Origin: Rhynochetos jubatus
Lineage: Eukaryota; Chordata; Aves; Eurypygiformes; Rhynochetidae
Assembly: GCA_027574665.1 (NCBI GenBank)
Contig: CM050654.1
Coordinates: 39,603,222-39,667,221 of the forward strand
DNA length: 64,000 bases
Reading direction: 5' to 3'
Each line of letters starts with the position of its first letter. The stretch's first letter is position 1. Position numbers and translations under genes: made by a program. This document shows positions 1 through 13,020 of this stretch, piece after piece. The notes under the pieces were generated by a model. It was not told the DNA's origin. It saw only the letters and a program-made list of their open reading frames with translations, and did no database searches.

Positions 1-3000
1 GGGGGGATTCATGCCATGTGGTTTCAATTGCCTGTGGATGCTTTCAGTTTGCACTGCCAGTAACGATCGGCCCTACTGGTCTCCCACATCCACGGTGGAG
101 TCTCGGCTTGCCCTGATGAAGCTGTGGTGAGGGCTGTTTCCTGGTGTGGTCACTCTTAGCAGGCTGCTGCTCTGCAAGTCTGCTAGGAAGAGGGGACTTT
201 AGTCACTCTTCCATTTACCTCGACAACAGCTGCTGTATAGAAGTTTTCCCTGAATACATTTTGCCGTGGAGAAGGTTTTCTGTTGTTTTTCTTTTTTTTT
301 TCAGGCTGGTTTCTGTCCTGATTTGGTCTGAAGCTGCCTCTAGTGCTCTTGTGGAGCTACCTGAGACCCTGGTTTATTCTCTTGTACCCTGTCCATTTAA
401 AGGTTGCACGGAGTGAGGTTTGCACTGGTTTTCCCACCTATTTTCATCCTCATAGTGTGCCCAGCTCTTGTCCGGGAACATTTTTCCATGGGCATGGGGG
501 TGACAAGGCCTACTAAAAAAGCAAGGAATCACTTCAGCCACCACCAAATTACAGCCATGCCTGAGGCAAATTACAACAGCTTTCTGACAGTGTCACCATG
601 CTATCTTTGTGACAGGGATGGAGATAATGAGAATTAATTAATCAGTCTTTGATTAGGAAAAAAGAGGAGGGGGAAATCTGTCCTCTATAATTCCACTACA
701 AAATACATGAAACTGGTGAGGTTTTTATTTGATGTTAACTTCTCAAATGTAGGGCAGGCGTTTGTAAAGCCATGTTCAGGCTTGCATGGCCACTGTCTTG
801 CTTAGCCTTCCAAACCCACTGCTGATGGGACAAAGGAGTGAGAGGTCCTCATTTCATAGATAAATATATGTTGAACACCAGCAGCATGAGTCTGATGCAG
901 ATGTTGTTATCACAGTGCAGCAACTCCCACTTATTCAAAAGTCTTGACTAGAGTCAACTCTGCCTTCTTTGCAGTACTGGGGGCTAAATTCTGTGTTACA
1001 CTCTTTTGACTGATGGCTAACTCTTAGAAATTGGTCCCTTATGATAAAACATGAACTACATGGTGCCAGTGTCTGACTGGAATTACAATTATCTAAGTAG
1101 ATTCATTTGTATCCCTTTCATAGCAGCTTTTCTCTGGGCACAAGCTTTTTCTGTGGGGCATGGGAAGAACAAAATTAATCTTATAAAGAGGAAGGGGTTT
1201 ACACTGCAATCGATAGTTACAGAATTAACTGGGTAAATGACTTTTTCTTAATTCTTTCTCTTCTCAGAAGATGCAGTTTTGATGGGTACACAAATCCAAT
1301 GGCTGCCAAAAAGCTGATATCACATGAAATATTTCATCTCAGCTATGTTGAGCTAGTCTAGAGTTTAGTATTAGTGAAAAGTAAAAGTGTAAAAAGTGGC
1401 ATAATTGGAAATGAAAAACACCTATTTTGGTTATTAAATATGAGTAAGTTAAAGGATAATAATGCAACTATGTTTAAGAACATGTTATCACTTTTAGAAG
1501 GAGTAGCATGGCTCTCCTGGGCAATTTTTAAATATGAGCCAAATACTATATATGTTTTGTAGTTTGGAGTTAGATAATACATAAACACAGGCTATTTGTG
1601 TCAGAGAAACAGAGCGTTGGATTGCACCGGCACAAGAAGTAGGTCTGCCATATTGCTGAAATTTCTGATGCAGTCGCAACAGCTGGATTGGTCTACAAAC
1701 CCCAGGGCCCGATTCACAGGCCAGGTTCATTTCCCTTTGTGTACTTTCAGTGTTCAGAGTTCTCAGATTTTCACTTTCAGCAGCAATCCTATCATTCCTT
1801 CTTACCGCCAAACTTTCCGCTGAACTTCAGCTGCTCTTCAGCTGCATTTAGGGGATGCAACCCAAAAGATGCTGCAGCACCAAAGCGGGTGTTCCCAGCC
1901 CAGCCACAACACTTATGTGTAATGACAGTGGTAAAACCTTCTCACACACAGTTCACAAAAATGAACGGTACCAAAAGCATCTATAAAAGCCGCAGCATCC
2001 CCTTAAAGAGAGCATAATGTCATCATTTTTCAGTGTGCATCTTCTCTAAAGGCAAATAATCACTTCTTTCCACTGATGTTCTGTAAATGATTGGACCGAA
2101 TGTTCTTCCTTCTTTCAGGTTTCAACAAAGGTTAGAGACAGAACTTCTGAAATGCGTATGAGGATGCTACAGCTTGAAACATGTGCCATGTCTTCCTATT
2201 GCAAATGTTGGAGGCAATATAATATCTGACAAATTTATCTCCTCTGTATCCTAGGGACTATCATCACTTTTACTTTTCCCCTTCACCCATGACTCCAGAA
2301 ATTTGGCTGATCCTCTAGATATTTGGTCTCCTACAGGTTTCTCAAGCTCTGCTTTGCTGGGGACATAGCCTGGTAGTACCAACTCCTGGGATATACTACG
2401 TCCAGTGAATATTTGTACACCAAAACCAACATCCACACCAGTGTGTCCATCCTCCAAGTCGTGACGACCACGTCAGTTCAGAGATACGGTGCGTGTGTGC
2501 TGCTTTGATCCGGAAAAGATATATTACATCTTTATGTTATTCCAAGACATAGGTTGCCAACTGAGCTGCTATGCATCAGGTGATAGCAAAGGGATTTCGT
2601 TATGCTGCAGATAACCTTTGTGGCCTAGAAATTTTGACAAAGAAGGGGAAGTTTATTCTGATAAGAGGAACACAGGTAATGGGAAAGCAAGCCTCCCTTT
2701 ACAAGTCGCAGCAAACCCTTTAACACCATTTTTCAGTTTAAAACACATGTATTTTGTCAAAGTCCATTTACACTATGGATTTACAGATTGATTAAAAAGT
2801 AAATTATAAAATATATGTTCAGGTCAGCTATCAGCCTATGTGATTGTTTAGCTAGTATGTTTGGCATTATCTATTGTATATTATACCACCGTAGAATTGA
2901 TGTTCTGCTAAGTGGAATACAGATGCCGTATCAACACCTGGGTTATCTCTGAGTCCCACGGCAGGTACTCGGCTTAACATCTGAGATACCCCCCAACATA

Positions 3001-3590
3001 CATGTTGGCCTTATGGCTTTGCTGAACTCCAGCAACTGCCACGTTCCTTCGTGCGCTTCTCATTTTTGCGTTTGGGAACTTTCTCATGGTTTTCTTTTAC
3101 TTGTTGACATAGGAATTTCAAACCATGGCATCTAAATTTCAGGTCAGTGTTAAGAATTTAATTTCCAAGCAGTTTCTTTGTGCTGTTTATTTGCCTGGAC
3201 CAGATCACATCTATTGCAAATTCTTTTCTCCTTATATGTTTCCAAGGAGTAATGAAAATCAGAGTCTTGGAAACTGAAGATTATTTTATCGGGATGTTAG
3301 ATGTTTCTCTCTAATTTGTCATTGGCCTCTACCAATTAGCAGCAAGCTCATGTGTCAGATACAGCTAGTGTCCATCACGTCATTGTACTGGAGAGTCTTC
3401 ACCGTCTTGAAGAGCAAGGGCCAAGTTTGCTTTATGCTACCACATAGCAACTTCCAAAGTTGGGAACATTCAAATGCATTTCATTATTTTCAGATTAGTA
3501 ATTTCACTATAAAGCTTTATTTTCAATGTGTTCTGGCCTGTCCAGTAATTGTATTTGCATACCAGTCCTGATCTTGAACCAAGGCTTTCT
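1..3590. other. Unassigned unique non-coding sequence
   Basis: I see no gene, repeat family or RNA gene. Overlapping open frames up to about 109 codons (for example 1688-2017 plus and 1494-1811 minus) lie opposite each other and lack motifs. The block becomes A/T-rich towards the right. Confidence 0.5.
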
Positions 3591-6500
3591 TTTTTCTTTA
3601 AAAAAATAAGATTCTGCTTTTGATTGCCCTATTTTTTAAGAACTAGCTTGTGTGTAGTCCTTGCTACAATTTAAGGTATTTATGAATGGTTCTACATAAA
3701 AAGAATGAAAATAACTAATTATAATAATACCACTAAATGCCATGGCTGACTAGAAAGTGGAAATCCCTTCCCATTACATATTTTCTGTCTTTAGAAAAGA
3801 AATTAATCCAACTCTTGGATGAAAATTCAAACCCACAACATTTTTCATATGAAAGGATTTCCAAAAATATAATATTTTTAGAAAATCAGAATGACTTCTC
3901 AAATTGTTGATAAAAATGAAATTGATGAAAACTTTTTAACTAATTAACCATAAAAATGTATTTTACCAACACAGAAAGAAAACTCTTCAAACCAACTCCT
4001 ATTTTCCCAACAATCCTTTTCCTGGAAAGGATATTTTCTATTAGAAAGGCAATTTCAACAGAAAAGTTCTGATATGGTCTACTAATTAGAGCATCTGGTG
4101 CACCCAGCTGGCCCAAGGTAAGATCAACTGTGAGTATGTAACGGAAAATATTTGCCCAATCAGTTGTTCCCTATCACACGTAGAAGAGCCATCAGTGTCT
4201 CCAAGAAGCTACTCCAGTGCTTGCCCACAACGTCCTTGCCATGAGCCAGAGCCTGTGCTTGTCCAGCCTGTAGCAAAAAGGAGGGCTGGGACCTCTGTTT
4301 TGGCAGGCACCTATGGATGAGAGAACAGTGTGTTTTCCTGTTGACATCTAGTAGAGAGACACTGTATTGTATGTCAATAGGATTTAGCAAGAGGTGAGAC
4401 CAAGAGCTGTTTAATCACTAGGAACATGAAGACTAACCCAAGCATGCCCTGGGTACTCTGGAGGAGGTCAACCAGTGGCAGTGAGGCATAAATGTTTAAG
4501 TCCTTCTGAGACGTCCTGCCTGCTTCGACATTGAGTCACTAGAAACAAATGCAAGAGAGAGTTTTCTACCGAAAAAATAATTTATACTAATCAAAATGTT
4601 TGAGGAGAATATTTTGATGTGAAATTTTTGATTTCATAATTTTCACTAAACTCTAACTCTCTTGCTTTGTGGTTTTTTAAGTCTTAAAAATATACAGATC
4701 TATACCTTTAAAAAAATTATTTTACCAACATGGGACTGGCAGGGACCCTCTGAACACTGGGTTTTCACACCCATGTCTCATAATCCCATATGTGAATTGA
4801 TCCAGCTCCATCTTAAACAGCCTCTGGAGCTGTTGTTTCCTTCCTTGCCCCAAGCCCGTGCCCTCGTTGGACAGCTGCTGGAGAGCTCACACTGTCAGGT
4901 CCCTTCATCAAGCTTCTCCCGAAGCTCACTAATGGCCAGATGATGTCTATCCATGCTTCTGCAAATCTTCTCCCCACTTTTATTAACCCTGTTGGTTTAT
5001 TTATAAACAGAAAACGCACCTCAGCATTCATTTTACTGGGCTGAGCATGCCTAGCTATTTTAATCTCCTCTGATAATGCAGGCTCTTCTCTACTCACCTA
5101 CAAGTCCTTCTTTGCAGATGTTCTCATCTGAATTAATTTGAACTGATACCAGGCAAAGAAAGGTTAACCTGACACATGCTACCTTTAAGAAACCCATATG
5201 GCAACCTAGCTCATTTTGTATTTATTTCCACATCCATAGTTATTCCTTTCTGTTCTTATGCCCAGTCTTAAACACCATTTATCCACCTAATGGGTTTGAA
5301 CTCTTTCTTAAATGTGTTTCTGTAAAGTCTCGTAGGAAATGCCACATGGTGCATTTCAGTTTACTCCATTTCCCTTACTCTAAATTTCATGCAGTTTCTA
5401 GTCCAAGAGCAAGTTTGTCATGAAGAATTAATCTGTTATAGAGACGAATAGACAAATACAAGAAAACATGTATGTATATACACATAGGAAAAAATACATC
5501 TAACACATGTAAAAATATGTGTACATACATAAAGATTTATGAAAAGGACAGGTTTATAGAAAGATAAATACATGACAAAAATATAAGTGAACGTTCCAAG
5601 GTGAAAAATTTTTATAATGTTTCTGGGTCAAACTTGGGACGTAATACTGTGAGAGTGGAGGGAAAATCTGTGGATTGTATTTCCCATTATCGGTGAATGG
5701 GAAGAAGGCAAAATGAGAGATACAGTTAATGATTCTTGGGATTTTCCCTTATCCACTAAAATAAAAGTACCCTTTTGAGTCACACTTCTTGCACCTATGT
5801 TTAGTTAAGACTTACTGCAGCCTGTCAGTAATCCCTTTTACAAAGCCACTTTTTGCATTGTTGAGCAAATATACTGTTAATTTAGGAAAATAATATTCAA
5901 AGCTCAATAAGCATTGGTAAGTATAGCATGCTATTTAGTCACATGAATGCTTTTTCACATACTACTTTGATTCAACAGATAAAAATAATTCAGAATTAAC
6001 TTGCTAGACTCAGACCCTAAATGCACACACAGTTTCCATGGAAGTCAGCATGTTGTAGGGCAGAATTTAGTCTGTGTGTTTAATTCATCTTAATCACTAT
6101 TATTAATTCATAAGTACTGTTTCCAGAAATGTATTCAGTTAGTTTTACATTAGTCAAAATCAATTGTATGTGATTTATTTTGATCATTCAAGATTACAAT
6201 TTTGATGTATTTGCTCTCATCCTGTATGTCAAGCCAGGCAAAGAGGAAACGCACTGTTAAAGTAGAGTTACCTTCTATCTATTTGCTTTATTCTTTATTT
6301 GCTTTTATAGGGAATTCTCCTATTCTTTGGGGCAAACCCAGTTCTCAGGCTTGCTGCTTTTCAGAGTGGGATGATGCAGGGTGTGATGAAATGACACCGA
6401 GATGATCGAGTAGACCTGGAAGTGCATGCATCCAGGCTGAAGTGGTTGTCATGTTGGGCTGGCAGCTGTGGGTGATAGGGGTTCTCTGTTCACACAGCAA

Positions 6501-7740
6501 TGAGACACGAACAGAAGAAAGTGGACCCAAGATCTGACTTCGTATGATTGCTGGTCAGAAGTGGTTTAAATTCATATCTCGTTTCATCCTAACCAGCAGC
6601 TTTCTGGAGACTGTTTTCAAATTAAGGGTTTAGCTTCTTCTGAACCACCACCAATTCCTGTGCTACAGGAATCATGATATCCTTGTATAAACTAGGGGTT
6701 TGGGTAGACCTGTGATGCTTCAGACACGGAAATTCACTTGGGACCTGATCCCAGTGAGTCTTTGGTGCCTCCTGTGATTTTGGTGCGAGCGCACAGTGTC
6801 AAGCACTTCTCCAAGCAGGGCCAGGTAAAAGGGCAATACATGCTGCAAGGGAGACATCCCCCGTCGTTGGCATGGGTGTAGTACTCTGAGTGTCAATTTG
6901 CCTTCTAAGTTGGATTTGTAGAGTTTTCCAGTTCTCCAAACCCTGCCCCATATATCCACCTGGCAGCAGCAGCTCGTCCCACAGCACTGGCAGGCGTATG
7001 GTTGCAGCCGAGCACAGGCAGAATAGCTGAGTGCAGCCTGGGAGTTTACACCAAAATTAAGTGCTCTAAGGTGAACCGGTTTCACTTGGGAACTGGAAAA
7101 CAGTACAACCAGAGACAGCTCTGCCTGGACCGTTCCTGTCAATTTTGGACACGTAAGGGAGAGGACTTGAATATATCTATGCCTGTTGCTTCCAGCTTGC
7201 AGAAGGAGCGATTATAACCATGTCTTCCACAGGAAGCTTTGCTGGAGGTCTGTGTCAGAATAGCTTCCAGAATCGGGCCCTCAGTTTATAAATGTAAGTG
7301 GCAACTTCAGGCAGCACAGTGAATAATGGTTTTGTTTGGCTGGTTTTCTTTATCACTACATTGAGCCCTGCTCAGCTGTGTCTCCAGTTTGCACTTACTT
7401 GTGCTTGTTGCCAGCTGGAAACACCACTAACGAATAACACTGGATGTTAAAGTCCATTCAAATTCCTACCATGATTATATGCCTCCTGAAGACACTCATT
7501 AGCTTCCCCACATAACTTAGTTTCTACCAGTCTTTCCAGTTAAGTATTACCATTTTGAAAAAAGCACTCCCATCTTTGACTCTTTAATGGCACCTCCAGC
7601 TAGAGACAAATCTACATGGCAGAGAGAGGAAAAAAAAATAAATTACAGCCACAAAACCCTGGTCATTAAACCTGGGATCCACTTGAGAGGAACCTCCCTC
7701 AGTTTGCATGGTGCGGGGCTGTTGTACAGTGGGCTCGGTT
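3590..7740. other. Unassigned non-coding sequence, left part A/T-rich
   Basis: The stretch 3590-4080 is very A/T-rich. An imperfect hairpin of ATGTATGTA-type sequence spans about 5467-5532. The minus strand has a weak 45-base candidate exon at 5098-5142 (acceptor CTTTGCCTGGTATCAG, donor TAG|GTGAGT). Long frames on the minus strand (6720-7142, 4813-5097) show no recognisable domain. Confidence 0.5.
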
Positions 7741-8394
7741 GAGCTGAATTCATAAAGCTTTTGTGGAATTAAAACAGCATGCTCCGTACCAAGATGCCTT
7801 CACTTCCTGTGCCTTAATGTTAAATCCTATAGTACTGTGGAACTTATAAATGATTGAGTTATTTTTAAACCACTGGATGTCTTCCAGTCACTCTATTTCA
7901 CACTGGATTAATTATGTAAGAATACGGACTTGTTCGTCACTAATGTTACAACTTTTAAAAACAACATGCTGTTTAAATTCAAGCTTGGCAACTCTTGCCT
8001 GAATCCCCTCAAATTTATGGCACCACACCCATAGCATAATAAAATCTTTAGTGGTCCTTTGTCTTTTAGCTTGCCTTCTATTTTTTCTCAAGGGTGTTTT
8101 ATGCTGGAAGATGCATACAAAAGTTGTCCAGATGTTATTTGTATCAGAGCAGGGATTTCAGTCCAGCTATCTGTGGTTGCAAATGTTTATTTTAATGGGT
8201 TATTGTGCAATCCTTGCTGTGTGGACCTCAGTGGCCTTATATGTATGTTCTCAGCCATGCCAGCACATTGTTTTTAGATATTTTAGTCCAATAGTACTGT
8301 TACAGGTCACTGGGGAGAGCAAAATATGTAACACCTGTACGAGCACAGACAGTATTTTCGCCAAGGTCTGTGCGGCGGCTGGGTGCGAAGCGGC

Positions 8395-8417
8395 GGGGCC
8401 GGTGGGTGGTGGGTGGG
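8395..8417 (+). other. Canonical G-quadruplex motif in a small G/C-rich patch
   Basis: Four G runs of at least three, with loops of 5, 4 and 1 bases (GGGG-CCGGT-GGG-TGGT-GGG-T-GGG), lie on the plus strand. This fits the standard folding rule. The patch 8369-8402 also holds six CpG dinucleotides, unusual in this CpG-poor window, but it is far too short to be a CpG island. Confidence 0.85.
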
Positions 8418-8574
8418 AGCAGGACACATTTCCACACGCTGAGACAAAGAGCTCAGCTTGCTCACCGTGGTATGCGCTGGGAGTTTATTTTACCATAGCT
8501 GTTGCAACAAACAGAGGGGTGGGTTTATTGTACGTATTTGGGACTCTAATAGAATCTGAACCGATGTTTCCTTG

Positions 8575-9250
8575 ATACTGGCGTAAATTGTTTATCTCAT
8601 AACTAAAAACACGGTATGTGTACACCAATTAGGGCTGTGGAGTTCAGCTCATTAAAATAAATTTAAAATGCAAGTTTCATTATGTGCTGTGAAGACTCTG
8701 AACAGTTGCTGGAGGAATATCTGCAGAACTCGGAGTCTTCCATCGAGCCTGTAAACTGAGCCGGGCAGTGTGTAATACTGAAAGTCCGACTGCAGGCTCT
8801 GCTCTACCTGCGTGGGTCCTCTGGACCAAGCTCTTCCACGGGGAGGAGTTTAAAGCTAAATTTGCATGCTGAAAGTGCCCAGACTTGCATTTTCAAGAAA
8901 CTTGGGAAAGCAAGATGATGGCAATTAATACAACGGAATGACAGTTATTTGTACTTTCAAAGAATTGAGCCCGTTTAACCTTTAAAAGAAAACAGTTATT
9001 ATTTTTTAATGTTGTTTTATGGATTAACAGTCACATATTATTTTAATGTGCTTAATTAATATAGATAAGCTTAAGCCGTTATAATGTCATATAACACACA
9101 CAATTTCCTTTCTGTAGGAATTTGTAATTTACACTGCTGTGTTCAGCTCCCAACATTCCAAATTCATGCTTAAAATAATTAGATTTAAAAAAATACAATT
9201 GGAATTGTTCTTTTTCTTTTTAGTTTTTTAGCCTTATCCTCACATTTTGC
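8575..9250. promoter_or_regulatory. Quiet A/T-rich block resembling a conserved non-coding element
   Basis: No repeat or plausible gene is present. The block mixes A/T-rich stretches with many homeodomain-like TAAT/ATTA cores (for example around 9029-9065), and around 8680-8860 it has a mixed-composition segment. This texture is typical of vertebrate enhancers, but conservation is not visible from one sequence. The call is an inference. Confidence 0.25.
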
Positions 9251-10850
9251 ACTTCTCAGTAATAAGGACCAGGGACTGGTTTTTAAAAGCAAAAGTCAAC
9301 GTTTTAAGCAACATATGATGCCCAGAGCTTGTGCTTTAGATGGGACTAGTGAAAGGGGTACTGTCAGCAATGCAGACCCTGTTTGTAATTCTGCCCAGCC
9401 CCACTTGTTTTCAACACTGTTCAATTACACAGGGCTTTTCCACAAGGAAATTAATCCAAATAACTATCTTACCCTCAAATTGAAGGTATCATGTCAGCCG
9501 AGAGTGGCATCAATCCCGCCATGGAGATAGCTTAATTGGGAACCAGCAAAAGCAGTTAACAGATGGCCTTTTATAAATCTGGGGCTGGGATGGACGTTAA
9601 ATATTTGTGTTCATGAGATTATAGAGTTGGAAGGATATGCAACGTGGTCTTTCTGAGAAGACCCCATGTGCCCTGAGCATGATGCATCTCCTGCGGTTGG
9701 TCCCACTGCATCGTCCCTTGTGCCAGCCCCCAGAAAAGGCCAAATATTTAATCTTGGAACTCCTCCATGCCAGGGAAATTCTGGGTGTGATGAAGACCAA
9801 ATCCCTCCGTGGAGCCAGGGGCAATTCATGTCAATGAGATCCAGCCCTCCTTCGGCAACGGGGTGAGAGCCACAGAATCCCACACTCTGGCAGTTGCTCC
9901 ACCTGTGGGTTGTGACGCTTGAAACCCTGCAGCAACACCTGGGAAAAAAACAAAAATCCCCATCTCAGGTCTTGGCAGCCAGCTAGGAAATCAATTGCTT
10001 CTCGTTTATGTTCTGTAAAACGTAAATGTATTTGTAAATTTGAAAGCAGCTGCTGATGCTCAGCAGTAAACCGGTTTTGTTTTACACAGCCTTTGCTGTT
10101 TGGTCTTAAACCAGTGAAGTTTCACGTCTATCCAGCACTCCACGTTTCAGGGAAGGTTTTTTCTAGCTGCCTCTGTGACATATGGTAATGCTTAGTGTGT
10201 GCTGTATGGCCTGGAGCCATACCACTGCAGCCTGTATGCTCCTCAGATCTCCCAGGCTAAGGGAATCGGGACAAGTCAGTGTTTGAATGCAAGAGACCTC
10301 CTAGAAAAAGTCAGAGTAGAGAGTATTCTGCCAGTATGTGGACAAGATGTTCCTCCCTCTGGGCTGAAGCAATTCCCTACCCAAAGCTAAGGTGACTGTG
10401 TGTTGTCCCAGCATTAGCCTCTCGCATGACATGGGGTATAAAATAGACTGCGAACACACCGTGTAAAAGACCTCGCAGATCTTAGCCATGGGAAAACTGC
10501 AAACAAACCCACTTCCCAAGGTAACCCAGAGGAAGTGGTGGTGTGGAGGACAGCACCATGAAACCTTTTCTCATCCTGTTTTTCAGGGGAGGACGTTCCC
10601 ATTATCACCCTTCTCTACAGGGTGCAGCTAAGCCTGCTGAGAAATCCCTGCTCGTTTTTTTTTACACAAAATGCTCCCAGCCTCCTTGAAAAGCTGAGAG
10701 AGGTCCAGAGGCATCCTCAGTGCAGCCTGTTGGGCACAGAAACCCATACGTGTCTGTGTGTCAGGGTGGGAGGAGAGGGAAGGAGCATGGCTTGTGGTGA
10801 GGAAGCAGGCTATGGGTCTGGCTTTGCAGTCTCTTCTTGGCAATGTTATT
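9250..10850. other. Unassigned non-coding sequence
   Basis: No gene is supported. Four frames overlap on both strands at 9597-9883, a sign of stop-poor sequence rather than coding. TTATAGAGTTGGAAGGATAT at 9618-9637 faintly recalls a CR1 3' end but nothing around it extends the match. Confidence 0.45.
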
Positions 10851-11018
10851 AATTCGTTCTGGGACCTTGGGAGACTCATTTAACCTCTCTTTGTCTCAGA
10901 TTCAAACCTCTACAAGCAGTTATTATAACATTTGGCTGTGTTATGGCATTGTTGAAAGGCTTAATTAAATTAAGTGTTTTGAGATCTTTGAATGAAAGGT
11001 GCTATCCAAGTGAAAGCC
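10850..11018 (+). repeat. MIR-like CORE-SINE relic with LINE-type 3' tail
   Basis: The stretch starting CTGGGACCTTGGGAGACTCA and continuing through TTTAACCTCTCTTTGTCTCA matches, from memory, the core of MIR-type CORE-SINEs (CCTTGGGCAAGTCACTTAACCT-type sequence). A diverged middle follows. The tail at 10974-11015 (GTGTTTTGAGATCTTTGAAT, then GAAAGGTGCTAT) is the shared tail by which such SINEs borrow a LINE reverse transcriptase. The element is old: the core differs from consensus at many positions and no poly(A) or target duplication is left. The subfamily (MIR, MIR1_Amn or similar) cannot be set without a repeat library. Confidence 0.8.
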
Positions 11019-11029
11019 TGTTGATGATG

Positions 11030-12140
11030 ATGACTCTAAATTACGAGGCCAAGTCCTTCACAAGTTTTAGTTAGTCCTTGGTTAGACAAGGTTATTTTTA
11101 AACACTGTATTCGATGTAGCATTAAAAGTGTTTTGGGAGTGCCATGTGTATAGACGTGACATCTGATCCGCAGTGGGAGTGATTTGTCAATGGAGGGTTT
11201 TAATAGTAGGATCCAACCACACTTCAGTCACATAGACGTCAAACGTGCTGGTCACAATATATTAAATCTATTAATTATTTTTATTAATTATTATATTTAG
11301 ATATTATTAATAATTGTTAGTAATATTTACCTTTTTAAAAGTTTAATTGAAAAGCCTTGATTGGGAAGAATGGCTAGAACTTCTATTTATTTCAGAAGAA
11401 ATCCTGTCTCAGGTGGGATATGTGAAGGAACCACTCAATGAAAGTAGCTTACAGGCGTCATGGCCAAAAGATGCATAAACAGACATCTACAGTCTTCAAA
11501 ACTGTGAGTAGATTGCTGGAAGAACAGCATGCAAATTGTGTTGGGGCTTTCACTAATTCCTATCTTACCAACAGCAGGGGGGCAACATTTCAGACTCCTG
11601 GTTTAATTTGTTTTGCTTTGCTACCTTATGCAAAAACAGAGCTTTGGCAGGAAGGTTGCAGCCCTAAAATGTCTCTCCTTTCTTCTACCAAGCTTCTCTT
11701 CACCTGTTTCTTCAGCTCAAGTTTTCCTCTACCAGAACCCTGGGCACACTCATCCTCAGCACTTCTTTCTCTTTGGCATCTTTTGTTCTGAATTTGAAAG
11801 ACATGTTTAACGTAACTTCTTTTATTGGGAAGAATTATCCCTCAATATTACCTTATTAGTAGCCCAAACAGGCCCTTTCCCCCTATTTCTGTTGCATCTT
11901 GAGCAAGCCATTATTCCCACCAGCTTGTTTTCCTTTTTCAGAATTTCCCTCTATTACACCAAAACTTCTTTATCAAAGTCACCAGAAAACCAAGTGTAAA
12001 GTCTTTATCAGTATATTTTAAATGGGCTATTTTTTTTTTTTTCTGGGTGACATAGCCATAGAACCACATCTAGATTCAGAGTCTGGGCTCATTAAAGGTG
12101 TGCTTTACAGCCTATTATATAGTAAGGGGGATTTTCAATA
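11030..12140. other. Non-coding sequence with an extreme A/T stretch
   Basis: The interval 11258-11345 is nearly all A and T (ATTAATTA-type), possibly a nuclear-matrix or replication-timing type element, though that is guesswork. The rest has no recognised feature. Confidence 0.45.
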
Positions 12141-12142
12141 GA

Positions 12143-12345
12143 CAGGAAGGATGGTATTTTGGTTAAAGCCTTCAGGAGATCAGAATTCAGCTCTAGCTCT
12201 GCGTGCTTCCTGTGTGGTTTTGGGAAAGACACTTTGTGCCATAATTCCCCATCTGCAAACTAAAGATGATATTACATCCTGTTTCTCACCTTCTCCCTGC
12301 AAGCTCTGTAAAGCTGCAGAGGCTGTAAGCACCGTGGAGCACATA
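12143..12345 (+). repeat. MIR-like CORE-SINE relic, nearly full length
   Basis: The order of recognisable pieces follows MIR. There is a GGTATTTTGGTTAAAGCC head near 12152-12170 (compare GTGGTTAAGAGC). Next comes CAGAATTCAGCTCTAGCTCT, then TGTGTGGTTTTGGGAAAGAC (compare TGTGACCTTGGGCAAGTCAC), then CCCCATCTGCAAACTAAAGA (compare CCTCATCTGTAAAATGGGGA). Past about 12300 the similarity fades and the 3' tail is not clear. It has the same orientation as the relics at 10.85 and 14.67 kb, but there is no sign that they are duplicates of one another. Confidence 0.75.
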
Positions 12346-13020
12346 CTCTCACTTTTATATGCAGCGCTTCCACAATAGCATTTCACTCTCAGCTGAAGAC
12401 TATTGCCTATTGTAGTGCTAATAATAAATAATAATTGTAATCATACATAATACTTTTAGCCTTACTTGCACTTAAGGTTGATTCTTCCAGACTTCCTGGA
12501 AGTTTATCTTGGGACCAGCCTAAGCGAAGAATAATCATATCAAACTGTGCTAAATAAGGTAGATTTCTTTTCTCATATATTTTCGTTTCTATTTACTGAA
12601 GGAGAATGAACAGTAGACTGAAGACCATCAAACTCATTTCACCTTTGTTATGTTTAAACTAATTAGTCTCAGAGATGAAAAACACATTTCTCAGATTCCA
12701 GATAATCTTAAACAAAACACTTCATGCTGATTTTATTCTGCTTCTATCTGTGCAAAGATTAAACAAAACCCACAGTTGGTTTCATCCGCCAGGCTCTAAA
12801 AAAATCATGTCACAGAAAGAGAGGGGGGAAAATAAATCCAAGGCAAGGTTTGCGGTGTTATGAGTTTGCTCATCCTTAGTTTATCTTCTGTAAATGAGCA
12901 TGTATAAAACAGTCCACCTACTGTTCTAGTTGCTACGATATAATGCAGTTCCACTGAATGATCCTGTTAACCTAACCTTCAATTTGCTGGGATTTGAACT
13001 CTGAATTACAGCTTACTAAC
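12345..13020. other. Unassigned non-coding sequence
   Basis: Nothing recognised between the MIR-like relic and the block at 13.0 kb. An ATAATAATAAATAATAATTG-like run sits at about 12418-12437. Confidence 0.45.

Noticed and set aside
5098..5142. Minus-strand 45-base candidate exon
   Set aside because: Splice sequences are acceptable, but the only frame read ends in a stop at the last codon, and pairs of this quality are expected by chance in 64 kb.
8051..8575. 174-codon open frame, the longest in the window
   Set aside because: It runs through the G/C patch and has a hydrophobic, cysteine-rich composition typical of translated T/G-rich DNA. No recognisable domain is present and a second frame overlaps the start.
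9605..9640. TTATAGAGTTGGAAGGATAT considered as a second CR1 3' end
   Set aside because: The resemblance stops after about 20 bases, and the following sequence has no CR1 reading frame or tail.
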